A program made the position numbers and the translations under genes. Below, piece by piece: positions 15,115 to 22,743 of a DNA stretch of 30,477 bases. The stretch spans positions 1-30,477 of the forward strand of contig JAEUVL010000179.1 in NCBI GenBank assembly GCA_016786965.1. Direction: 5' to 3'. Within the stretch, counting starts at the first letter, position 1, and each line of letters starts with the position of its first letter. The DNA comes from Chitinophagaceae bacterium. Its GTDB lineage: Bacteria > Bacteroidota > Bacteroidia > Chitinophagales > Chitinophagaceae. The notes under the pieces are model-generated. The model saw nothing but the letters and a program-made list of their open reading frames with translations, made no database searches and had not been told where the DNA came from.

Positions 15115-17325
15115 ATGAAAAGACCTGGCAGTTTCTTTTTGTGGATAGCTTTGCTGGCAGCCGGCCTCCTGATCAGTATCACTATTGCCCAGGTGGTGAC
15201 TCAAAATTCTCTTTCCCGCTTACGCAAAGGCAACGAACAGGCATCCTCTACTTTTACTATGAATAACCGGCTACAGGAAATGGTAAACCTTGCCTTTGAG
15301 CTGGAGTCTAAAATGCTTACCGCCAGACCTGCAGAACTGGTATATCCAAAAAGAGGAATAAAAGATTCGCTGACACGATTGGAGTACAATATGAGTGTGC
15401 TTGTAAAAATGTGGTCTGATACTGTACAACGGGAAGCCCTGGGTAAAATTGCTGAATTGGTGCAACACCAGACAGCCACTTCTTTTGGTTTATTAAATGC
15501 CATTGAAAAAAATGAAGTGAACTTACAAAAGATAATGACAGATTCATTGCGAAAGAATCATTGGGGCGATAGTATCTATACGGCTGCAATCGCTTTTCAG
15601 AAAGGCATTGAACAAAACCTTAATATTACTACGGAGCAAAATACGATCGCGGCTACGCAATTATCATTTTTAAACCGCTTACTGGCTGGTGTAGCATTAC
15701 TGGCTGTACTGGTACTCGCTACAATCATCATCCGTCGGCAGGTGAAGCAGATTTCTTTGATTAAAGACCTGGAAGAAGCCAGGAAGGCTGCCCTGCAATC
15801 GGTGGAAGCCAAAGACCAGTTCATGGCGAATATGAGCCACGAAATAAGGACTCCGCTCAATGCTATCAGGGGCTTTGGTAAAATATTGACACAAACACCG
15901 CTGAATGAAGATCAGCAAAAATATACCTCCATTATTTCCACTGCCAGTGAGAACCTGCTGAATATTGTAAATGACATTCTTGATTTTTCTAAAATTGAAG
16001 CAGGTAACCTGGTGATGAAGAATAAGGTATTCAAACTGGCTGAAGTTATGAACGAAGTGGAGCTGATGTTTACTCCATTGGCGCAGGAAAAGGAGCTGCA
16101 ATTGATTTTTTCGACCGGGCCAGGGCAGCCTGAATTTATTAAAGGAGATCCGGAAAGATTAAGACAGGTTTTAGTAAACCTGCTGAGCAATGCAATTAAA
16201 TTTACTAACGAAGGTACTGTTACCGTTTCTCTTCAGTATTCAGAGGGAAGGAGCAACCGTATCAAAACAAAATTTACAGTGGCCGATACAGGAGTTGGTA
16301 TTCCCCCGGAGAAGGTGGATATAATCTTTGAAAGATTTGAGCAATTAGATCATTCATCTACAAGACAACAGGGTGGAACCGGCCTCGGCCTGGCCATTAC
16401 CAAAAAACTGGTGGAAGCAATGGGGGGACGGATCAATGTAAAAAGTGATGTAAACAAAGGATCGGTATTTACAACAGAACTTGAATTTGAAAAAGTAAAC
16501 CATCTCGCGGCCACACAGGAACTGATGATGCCTGTTCATAATATCGATAATATTTCTTTAAGTCATATACGTATCCTGGTGGCTGAAGATAATTTGATGA
16601 ACCAACTGCTGGTGGAAAGCATATTGGATAAATATGATGTAGTGGCTGACATTGTTGAGAATGGAGAAGAAGCAATTACTGCCATACGCAATCAAAAATA
16701 TGATCTTGTGCTGATGGATGTACAAATGCCTATGATAGATGGTATCACAGCTACGAGAATAGTTCGGAAGGAAATAAGCAGTAGTATTCCTATTATAGCG
16801 ATGACAGCTCATGTGCTGCCGGGAGAAAGGGAGAAATGCATTGATGCGGGTATGAGTGATTACTTATCTAAACCATTGGATGAAGAGGAGGTGATTGCCT
16901 TGTTAAAAAGATATTTTTCATTACAAAAGAAAAAAAAAGGTGTTGAAAATGATACTGTCAATGCGGAATGGATGAATATGAATTACCTGAACAGTATTTG
17001 TGGCAATGATCAGGACAGGATCAGGCTGATCTTTAAAGAGCTGAAAAAACAGCTTCCCTTCGAACTTGCAGCGTTGGAGAAATGTGTAGAAGGAATGGAC
17101 TTGACTGAAATGAAGCGGGTTTGTCACCATCTTAAATCATCGCTATTACCGTTTTCGGTGGATTCTTCACCGGTAATCATTCTTAACGAACTAAACCACT
17201 TGCTGCATAGCGGATCGAATACGAAAAGTGTAAAAGAAAAAGCAAATCAATTAATAAAAGAACTCATAGCAGCATCTGCTGAGTTGGAGACAATCCTACA
17301 GGGTCAGAATACAATAAAGTCATGA
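15115..17325 (+). CDS. Hybrid sensor histidine kinase with receiver and HPt domains
   Basis: A 736-residue tripartite kinase. A helix at 7-26 and a second at about 189-206 enclose a ~160-residue extracytoplasmic, helical, CHASE3-like sensor. HisKA follows with M-S-H-E-I-R-T-P (His242), then HATPase_c with N-box N-L-L-S-N-A-I-K-F, D-T-G-V-G-I and G-G-T-G-L-G-L-A. The receiver has L-M-D-V-Q-M-P with Asp535, and the C-terminal HPt carries C-H-H-L-K-S-S (His671). This His-Asp-His chain resembles BarA/ArcB; the terminal phosphate acceptor is probably the LytTR protein encoded 10 bp upstream. The next two genes may be part of the same unit or its targets. Confidence 0.93.
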   Translation: MKRPGSFFLWIALLAAGLLISITIAQVVTQNSLSRLRKGNEQASSTFTMNNRLQEMVNLAFELESKMLTARPAELVYPKRGIKDSLTRLEYNMSVLVKMWSDTVQREALGKIAELVQHQTATSFGLLNAIEKNEVNLQKIMTDSLRKNHWGDSIYTAAIAFQKGIEQNLNITTEQNTIAATQLSFLNRLLAGVALLAVLVLATIIIRRQVKQISLIKDLEEARKAALQSVEAKDQFMANMSHEIRTPLNAIRGFGKILTQTPLNEDQQKYTSIISTASENLLNIVNDILDFSKIEAGNLVMKNKVFKLAEVMNEVELMFTPLAQEKELQLIFSTGPGQPEFIKGDPERLRQVLVNLLSNAIKFTNEGTVTVSLQYSEGRSNRIKTKFTVADTGVGIPPEKVDIIFERFEQLDHSSTRQQGGTGLGLAITKKLVEAMGGRINVKSDVNKGSVFTTELEFEKVNHLAATQELMMPVHNIDNISLSHIRILVAEDNLMNQLLVESILDKYDVVADIVENGEEAITAIRNQKYDLVLMDVQMPMIDGITATRIVRKEISSSIPIIAMTAHVLPGEREKCIDAGMSDYLSKPLDEEEVIALLKRYFSLQKKKKGVENDTVNAEWMNMNYLNSICGNDQDRIRLIFKELKKQLPFELAALEKCVEGMDLTEMKRVCHHLKSSLLPFSVDSSPVIILNELNHLLHSGSNTKSVKEKANQLIKELIAASAELETILQGQNTIKS

Positions 17326-17331
17326 TTTTCC

Positions 17332-17339
17332 TACCTTCG
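17332..17339 (+). promoter_or_regulatory. Weak -7 box (TACCTTCG)
   Basis: One mismatch from TAnnTTTG, 24 nt before the GTG at 17364; could give the small membrane protein and OmpA-like lipoprotein their own promoter. Confidence 0.25.
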
Positions 17340-17363
17340 TGGCATTATATATTTTCTTTATAA

Positions 17364-17786
17364 GTGAATAGACAGATAAGTAAAATAGTAGCCGAAAAAG
17401 AAAAAAAATTATCATTTCAGCCGGCAAGAAATGCATTGACCATCATTTGGTCCACAGGTGTGGCCTGCGCCGCGGTCATCATTTTATTTATTTTTATTCC
17501 TTTAAATGTGGTTAGCCGGGGTGCAGACCAAATTAATATAACCCGAAACAGTACTGAAGGTATCAGGTCAATAGACCAGTTACTGTTAACCACTGAAGAG
17601 GCTCAGTTATCCGATAATAAGTCTTTTGTAAACGGGGCGCTGCGGTTTCAATGGCGCAACCAGGAGCCTGATCTGAACCAGGATAAAAATAGGGTCATTC
17701 TTTATAATAATATTTTGACGAAAAAGCTGCAAAAATTGCCCCGGAAAACGTCACCTGATTTTTCCATAAGACCCGTACCGAAGTAA
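17364..17786 (+). CDS. Small one-pass membrane protein, unknown
   Basis: A 140-residue protein starting at GTG. It has a basic cytoplasmic N-terminus (K-E-K-K), one transmembrane helix at about 25-46, and a ~95-residue extracytoplasmic part rich in Asn, Gln and Arg with no recognised domain. There is no ATG alternative before the helix. It lies 38 bp after the hybrid kinase and 12 bp before the OmpA-like lipoprotein, so it is probably co-expressed with the latter and may contact it in the periplasm (inference). Confidence 0.7.
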   Translation: MNRQISKIVAEKEKKLSFQPARNALTIIWSTGVACAAVIILFIFIPLNVVSRGADQINITRNSTEGIRSIDQLLLTTEEAQLSDNKSFVNGALRFQWRNQEPDLNQDKNRVILYNNILTKKLQKLPRKTSPDFSIRPVPK

Positions 17787-17798
17787 ATAAATATCAAA

Positions 17799-18704
17799 AT
17801 GAAAACTTTTTTGAGCTTCTTACTCATTGCTGTATGTGCTGCCGGAACCTCCTGTATCGGCGCAAAAAAAATGGATGCTGCCAGAGAAAGATTGAACACC
17901 ATTAAAGAGGGGCAGAGAAATGAAGTGAACCGGCTAAACCAGATCTCTGCCAACTCCTCTACCCGGATGAATGAAAATAAGATAGACAGCGTTATCAACA
18001 GCCGTTTTGATTATCGGGTTGGCCGGATTCACATAGAAATGGATTCAGTATCTGGTGAAATAAATGAGCTTGATAGTCTTATGGCAGAAAGAAAGTTGTT
18101 TCGACAGGCGTTTAAGAAAATTATTATTCCAAAACTGGACCTGCTTGATTCTTTCAGGCTCGAAAATGCAAAACGGAACCAGGTCTACTTGATGATGGAG
18201 GACGGTTTGAATTCGGCTACTTATTCACTATTTGATCTTGCCGCTTTTTTTGGTCCGGGAAAATATGCGATTCCACAAGAGCAGGAAGAGATAACAGCCA
18301 ACTCTTTTGCACCACTGGTAGATTCGGTGATCAATTTTTCCAAACGGTACAGTAAGTTTTCTCAAACGGCCACTTTGGTAATACTTGGCTTCGCAGATGG
18401 TACAGGGTTTGATCCGGAAAGCGATTTGTATGCAGAACTGGCAGGTTTGATAGGCCGTGTTGATGTATCAAAACAGGAATTAAACCAAAAACTTTCAGAA
18501 TTAAGGGCAGAAACCCTCATCAGGCAATTGCGCAGCCAATTCACTAAAAAAATGGGCGGCCGGGAAGAAACGGAGAATTTTAAAATAGAGTTTCTGGGGC
18601 TTGGAAAAGGTGAACGATTCCCTTTTACGTCTGTTACGGATTATAAGGAGGAAGATGAAAGAAGAAGGATTGTTCTATGTTATTGGGCTGTTTTGCCGAG
18701 ATAG
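17799..18704 (+). CDS. Lipoprotein with divergent OmpA-like domain
   Basis: A 301-residue protein with a signal peptide ending in G-T-S-C (Cys19, a slightly unusual lipobox). Residues 25-130 look like charged coiled helices. The C-terminal ~150 residues show the OmpA/MotB peptidoglycan-binding pattern in divergent form: V-I-L-G-F-A-D-G-T-G in place of I-x-G-x-T-D-x-x-G, K-L-S-E-L-R-A-E-T-L for the L-S-x-x-R-A helix, and D-E-R-R-R-I-V-L for the terminal R-R-V strand. The Asp and Arg that grip diaminopimelate in OmpA appear conserved. Likely an outer-membrane lipoprotein that holds the cell wall. An insertion of ~35 residues splits the domain after the G-T-G. Confidence 0.8.
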   Translation: MKTFLSFLLIAVCAAGTSCIGAKKMDAARERLNTIKEGQRNEVNRLNQISANSSTRMNENKIDSVINSRFDYRVGRIHIEMDSVSGEINELDSLMAERKLFRQAFKKIIIPKLDLLDSFRLENAKRNQVYLMMEDGLNSATYSLFDLAAFFGPGKYAIPQEQEEITANSFAPLVDSVINFSKRYSKFSQTATLVILGFADGTGFDPESDLYAELAGLIGRVDVSKQELNQKLSELRAETLIRQLRSQFTKKMGGREETENFKIEFLGLGKGERFPFTSVTDYKEEDERRRIVLCYWAVLPR

Positions 18705-18790
18705 GCTGCTTAATTCCCGTCCTTATCTTTTGAAAAGCCCCTTTTATCGAAAAAATTGCCAAACAGGGTATCCCTACATTACTTTTATTA

Positions 18791-18834
18791 TAGCCTTTTC
18801 AGGTTAAGCGGAGGAGATTTTACCCAAAAGGCTA
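18791..18834. repeat. 9-bp inverted repeat
   Basis: TAGCCTTTT (18791-18799) and AAAAGGCTA (18826-18834) are perfect complements around a 26-nt centre that contains the left arm of the larger inverted repeat at 18806-18924. Confidence 0.5.
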
Positions 18835-18924
18835 TTTATTTTGGTCATAAAAGCTTTATTGGGAGACACGAGATTTTCCTGATAAGTAAAAGCAGTTAGT
18901 GAGTATTCAAAATTTCCTCCGCTT
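18806..18924. repeat. 16-bp inverted repeat, 87-bp spacing
   Basis: AAGCGGAGGAGATTTT (18806-18821) and AAAATTTCCTCCGCTT (18909-18924) are complementary at 15 of 16 positions. The arms flank AT-rich DNA with no gene. Confidence 0.55.
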
Positions 18925-19056
18925 TTTAAAATTGTTTACTGTTAGCAGAATAATCATCTGCACAGCAGGGGTAAGTAAAAGGCATTTATAATCCGGTAAG
19001 GTTCGAATAGCCGGTTTGTCACGATTTGAATAATTGTGGTAAAAGCATACTTGAGC

Positions 19057-19374
19057 ATGACTATTATTAACATCCTTAGAGATGGGACTGTGTACCCACC
19101 TCTAAAGCAGCAAGATCTTGTGATCAAGTTTGCCGAAGGACAAATAAGCCTTGGGCGATTTGACAAAAGCCGGTTTATCTCCAAAACTGGTAGTTATCTT
19201 CATGAACCTTATAATGCAGCCGATCTGAAGGCAGACGCAATAGCCTATCTTACTTCAGCTATGCCGGGACTTTTTGGCAAACAACAAGTAGTGCATATTA
19301 TTTGCCCTTATATAATTTCTTCAAAAGCAGAGTGGATAAGTCCTCCTCAATGGAAACAGGCATTCTCTAGTTAA
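19057..19374 (+). CDS. Small hypothetical protein
   Basis: A 105-residue frame from ATG 19057 (a GTG at 19036 would add seven residues). Composition is balanced and soluble-looking, with alternating predicted strands and helices (G-Q-I-S-L-G-R-F, A-D-L-K-A-D-A-I-A-Y-L, V-V-H-I-I-C-P-Y). No signal peptide, membrane segment or recognised motif. Nothing else overlaps it. No exact -7 box is visible upstream, which lowers confidence. Function unknown. Confidence 0.45.
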   Translation: MTIINILRDGTVYPPLKQQDLVIKFAEGQISLGRFDKSRFISKTGSYLHEPYNAADLKADAIAYLTSAMPGLFGKQQVVHIICPYIISSKAEWISPPQWKQAFSS

Positions 19375-19487
19375 CAACACAAACTATTTGTAAAACAAAG
19401 CATGGTGTTTGTACTTGGGCAAGGTATATGGGATATTACTTTGTCTATTTATATTTTGTCGTATAGATAAGGGCATTCAACGGCAAA

Positions 19488-19667
19488 ATGATCTTACTAA
19501 GCGAATTTTTCAGCAACCATAGGCATAAAATATTCTCTTTGTGCAGGAAGTGTTTATGGTTAATTCCGGACAAGGCATCAATGAGTTATAAGCAGGCAGA
19601 TAGCTATGAATTTCTATTCATTCCCGAGCATCACTCCTTATACTCATTGATTGCCCCGGAAATTTAA
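19488..19667 (+). CDS. Doubtful 59-residue frame
   Basis: ATG to TAA, 59 codons, Cys- and aromatic-containing with no signal peptide, domain or promoter box that I recognise. It is the only frame of any size in this stretch and lies ahead of the terminator hairpin at 19765. I list it so that the gap is documented; it may well be non-coding. Confidence 0.15.
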   Translation: MILLSEFFSNHRHKIFSLCRKCLWLIPDKASMSYKQADSYEFLFIPEHHSLYSLIAPEI

Positions 19668-19764
19668 AGTTTTTTCACTAAGCATCAGAAGCAGAAAGGG
19701 CTTCCGATAAGCAGAATTTCAGCCAAAATCCGTTGGCCAGATCGTATTTCCCTATGATAATGTA

Positions 19765-19790
19765 AAAGGCTTCTCTTGTGAGAAGCCTTT
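19765..19790 (+). terminator. Rho-independent-type hairpin
   Basis: AAAGGCTTCTC / GAGAAGCCTTT: a perfect 11-bp stem, loop TTGT, then ATTTTTG. Its last T is the first base of the -7 box of the di-heme peroxidase gene. Confidence 0.75.
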
Positions 19791-19797
19791 ATTTTTG
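19790..19797 (+). promoter_or_regulatory. -7 box (TATTTTTG) of the di-heme/amine-oxidase-like operon
   Basis: Exact TAnnTTTG, 19 nt before the ATG at 19817. It overlaps the T-tract of the upstream hairpin, so upstream transcripts end where this operon begins. Confidence 0.55.
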
Positions 19798-19816
19798 CAA
19801 TCACCAGTACACACCC

Positions 19817-20923
19817 ATGTTTATTAAAAAGACTTCGGCTGCTTTTATTATTGTTCTGCTAATCGTCTGTCTGCAATTATTGATTGTTTGTAATTCAGCT
19901 ACCAGTAGAAAAAATCAGACCACCGATAACCAAGTAACCCTGGGCCGGTATCTTTTTTTTGACCGGCGGTTATCAGTAAATAATACCCGCAGTTGCGGGA
20001 CCTGTCATAACCCGGAATTTGCTTTCACTGATGGCTACAAAAGATCATTAGGGGCCTATGCCGATCTGCACCAGCGAAACACTCAGCCCTTATTCAACCT
20101 GTTGCACCTGAAGTACCTGACCAGCGCCGATTCCTCCCTGCATTTTGCTGAGCAGCAAATGATTAATCCCCTGTATAGCCAACATCCGGTGGAAATGGGG
20201 ATGACAGGAAATGAGAAAAGCATATTAAGAAAGATCAGAGATGACACTTTATACAAGACGCTTTTCCAAAAAGCATTTCCCGGTCAGCAAGAAGCCGTTA
20301 CTATTGAGAATATTGTTGGGGCGATCAGCCGGTTTGTATACACCATCAGGTCATTCCAGTCACCGTATGATGCTTATCTGAATGGAGACAGCAATGTTCT
20401 TTCTACGGAAGCAAAAAGGGGAATGCAGTTATTCTTTTCGGAAAGATTGCAATGCAGTAGATGCCACGGAGGGTTTAATTTCTCCACGCCTTCTATCACC
20501 AACCTGCAAGGAGATACACTGTTTTTTTTTAATACCGGATTATATAATGTTAAGGATAGTAGTCAATACCCTGACTATGACCAGGGTCTATACCAGTACA
20601 CTAAACAACCATTTGATATGGGAGCCTTTCGGGTACCTACATTAAGGAATCTTGCCTTTACAGGCCCCTACTTTCACGATGGCAGTGCAGCTACCCTTGA
20701 AGAAGTGATAGCCGTCTATGAGCATGGCGGACGTTTCGTAGCCAAGGGTATATATAAAGGGGATGGCAGAAAGAATATCAATAAACATCCTTTGATAGCA
20801 GGTTTCAGTTTAAATTCGCAGCAACGGAAAGACCTGGTTAGTTTCCTGCTCCACCTTTCCGATTCATCTGTTATAACTAACCCGGCTTATGCTAACCCAT
20901 TTAAAGAGGATGAAACAAGGTAA
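19817..20923 (+). CDS. MauG/cytochrome c peroxidase-type di-heme lipoprotein
   Basis: A 368-residue exported protein with a hydrophobic leader and a lipobox-like L-I-V-C (Cys25). Two haem c sites are present: C-G-T-C-H (60-64) and C-S-R-C-H (213-217), spaced as in bacterial di-heme peroxidases. The family motif F-R-V-P-T-L-R-N-x-A-x-T-G-P-Y-F-H-D-G-S is intact. In the following helix, L-E-E-V-I-A-V-Y-E-H-G-G puts Tyr301 where classical peroxidases have the methionine ligand of the high-potential haem; MauG and MbnH use Tyr there (family knowledge, alignment by eye). So a MauG-like His/Tyr haem is inferred. The ATG at 19817 is chosen for its signal peptide; a longer GTG start would run through the hairpin. 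Its 3' end overlaps the next gene by 14 bp. Confidence 0.9.
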   Translation: MFIKKTSAAFIIVLLIVCLQLLIVCNSATSRKNQTTDNQVTLGRYLFFDRRLSVNNTRSCGTCHNPEFAFTDGYKRSLGAYADLHQRNTQPLFNLLHLKYLTSADSSLHFAEQQMINPLYSQHPVEMGMTGNEKSILRKIRDDTLYKTLFQKAFPGQQEAVTIENIVGAISRFVYTIRSFQSPYDAYLNGDSNVLSTEAKRGMQLFFSERLQCSRCHGGFNFSTPSITNLQGDTLFFFNTGLYNVKDSSQYPDYDQGLYQYTKQPFDMGAFRVPTLRNLAFTGPYFHDGSAATLEEVIAVYEHGGRFVAKGIYKGDGRKNINKHPLIAGFSLNSQQRKDLVSFLLHLSDSSVITNPAYANPFKEDETR

Positions 20924-22715
20924 TAGACCATTTTCTGTTTTTTCATTTTTTATAATAATCTTCCTTTTCATTTCCTGCTCCAATAAGAAAAATTCAGGAG
21001 AAGGGAAGATCATTAGCAAGAATGAGGATGCTTTAAATTCTGTGTTGTTAAGCGCAGACAGTCTCATCACATTACCATTTGTAATAGAAAGGGTGAATGA
21101 GATAAAGACCGTTTTACAATTGCCGCGACCGGTATTGTTATGTAAAGACCGCCTTGATCCAAACCAGTCTGCTGCACAATTGATCGCATTAAATGATACA
21201 GTTTTTACTCAATTCCTAAAGGACCCATTTTCAAAACAGCCACTCAGAAATGAAATATTTGGCGTGTATCCGGCCCGGCAAAGCGATATGGGGGCTGTAA
21301 AGCAACCCTATAATTTATCATCCTGCTTCAGGGTGGAGATGTATAATTATGCATTGAATAATACCTCCATTGCACTAGTGGATGTGCAGCAGCAAAAAGT
21401 GCTGCACAGCTATTACCTGGCCAATTCACAACCCGACATTTCGGCATATCTGCGTGGCCTGGCAGTGAAGATTGCCGTTGAGTCCCCGGAAGTGCAGCAA
21501 GCGCTTGGTATAAAGCCAGAGGAAAAAAATGCTCTGATGGCCAGTACTAAAACATCTTTGAACCGGAGCCGTTGTGAAAGAAGCAGGCACTTGTGTGTGG
21601 CGCCCACTTTTGTAAAAGGTGATAAAGCACTATGGGCTATTGTCGATCTCACAGATCACCGGCTGGTGGGTGTTCGCTGGACGAATGTGGGCAACAGTGG
21701 CCCGGCTGCGCCAATGATGACGGAACGAAGATTGCAGGACGATAAGATCACGTCTTGCTACTGCGAGGTGGAACAAAAGTTGAACAGGAATGGATGGAGC
21801 ATGAACTATATGCTTACCAGCAGCGATGGGCTAAGGATATCAGATGTCAGGTTTAACAACAAGCCAGTACTAAGGAATGCCAAATTGGTAGACTGGCATG
21901 TGAGTTATAGCGGTACAGACGGTTTTGGTTATAGCGATGCGGTGGGGTGTCCTTACTTTAGCCAGGCTGCAGTAGTGGCCTGGGATATCCCAAAAATTGC
22001 CGAACTCAAAGACGAAAAGAACAATGCTATTGGATTTGTGCTGGAACAAACTTACCGCAGCGAAGGATGGCCCACCCCTTGCAACTATAATTACCGGCAA
22101 CGCTTTGAATTTTATAATGATGGAAAATTCCGGGTAGCTTGTGCCAGTATTGGTCGGGGTTGTGGCAATATGGGTACTTACAGGCCTGTTTTCCGGATCG
22201 CTTTTGCGGGAGAGCAAAATAATTTTTATCAATGGAGAAACGCAGGTGGGACCGGATCAGAGGCAGGTTGGCAGCAATGGCAAAAGGAAAAGTGGAATGA
22301 ACAGAACAGCTTATCTTCCTTTACTGCCGAAGGGTATCAATATAAAATCTCAAATGGGCAAGCCGGTTACTACATAGAACCGGGCCGTGGGCAATTCAAA
22401 GATGGAGGCCGTGGTGATTTTTCTTTTGTGTATGTTACTAAAAATATTCCCGGAAGAGAAGAAGGAGAGAATGACCTGCCCACCATCGGCCCTTGTTGTA
22501 ATAATGATTATCACCAGGGGCCAGAAAAATTTATAGAACCGCAGCCGGACGACATCAGCAACTCATCGCTGGTTGTCTGGTATGTGGCGCAGATGAAAAA
22601 TGACGACCGGAAGGGAAATGAATATTGCTGGGCCGAAAATGTGCTGGAGAATGGTATATGGAAAACAAAAGTTTATCCCTGTTTCGCCGGCCCTTTATTT
22701 GTGCCTGTAAATTAG
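20910..22715 (+). CDS. Divergent copper-amine-oxidase-like lipoprotein
   Basis: A 601-residue lipoprotein (lipobox F-I-S-C, Cys23). An alternative ATG lies at 20889. The second half follows the copper amine oxidase catalytic domain: G-L-R-I-S-D-V-R-F then V-L-R-N-A-K-L-V-D-W-H-V-S-Y, then T-P-C-N-Y-N-Y with F-E-F-Y-N-D-G, and near the C-terminus S-L-V-V-W-Y-V. T389-P-C-N-Y393-N-Y fits the topaquinone consensus T-x-x-N-Y-(D/E/N)-Y exactly, with Tyr393 as the would-be cofactor. But no H-x-H follows: the equivalent place reads G-T-Y-R-P-V-F-R, and the usual third His region reads A-Q-M-K-N. Many Cys are scattered through the protein. The gene overlaps the di-heme gene and precedes a propeller-like lipoprotein, suggesting one complex. 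The assignment is by motif reading alone. Confidence 0.65.
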   Translation: MKQGNRPFSVFSFFIIIFLFISCSNKKNSGEGKIISKNEDALNSVLLSADSLITLPFVIERVNEIKTVLQLPRPVLLCKDRLDPNQSAAQLIALNDTVFTQFLKDPFSKQPLRNEIFGVYPARQSDMGAVKQPYNLSSCFRVEMYNYALNNTSIALVDVQQQKVLHSYYLANSQPDISAYLRGLAVKIAVESPEVQQALGIKPEEKNALMASTKTSLNRSRCERSRHLCVAPTFVKGDKALWAIVDLTDHRLVGVRWTNVGNSGPAAPMMTERRLQDDKITSCYCEVEQKLNRNGWSMNYMLTSSDGLRISDVRFNNKPVLRNAKLVDWHVSYSGTDGFGYSDAVGCPYFSQAAVVAWDIPKIAELKDEKNNAIGFVLEQTYRSEGWPTPCNYNYRQRFEFYNDGKFRVACASIGRGCGNMGTYRPVFRIAFAGEQNNFYQWRNAGGTGSEAGWQQWQKEKWNEQNSLSSFTAEGYQYKISNGQAGYYIEPGRGQFKDGGRGDFSFVYVTKNIPGREEGENDLPTIGPCCNNDYHQGPEKFIEPQPDDISNSSLVVWYVAQMKNDDRKGNEYCWAENVLENGIWKTKVYPCFAGPLFVPVN

Positions 22716-22743
22716 AAAAGTACCTGGCCGTAAAAATAAGTTC

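Larger units (their letters stand above)
18705..19056. other. Intergenic, 352 bp with nested inverted repeats
   Basis: No convincing gene. It contains a 16-bp near-perfect inverted repeat (18806-18821 with 18909-18924) and a 9-bp one (18791-18799 with 18826-18834) that interlock. The remainder is AT-rich without recognised signals. Confidence 0.5.
19375..19816. other. Intergenic, 442 bp ending in fused terminator and promoter
   Basis: Contains a doubtful 59-codon frame at 19488-19667 and, at its right end, the hairpin 19765-19790 merging into the -7 box 19790-19797. I see no other structure. Confidence 0.45.

Noticed and set aside
17364..18704. Zorya-like MotA/MotB defence pair
   Set aside because: The OmpA-like protein is a lipoprotein and not membrane-anchored like ZorB, the small neighbour has only one helix, and no helicase or nuclease genes follow.
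19817..22715. MbnH/MbnP copper-binding pair
   Set aside because: The di-heme protein would fit MbnH, but the 601-residue partner is far larger than MbnP and matches amine oxidase motifs instead.
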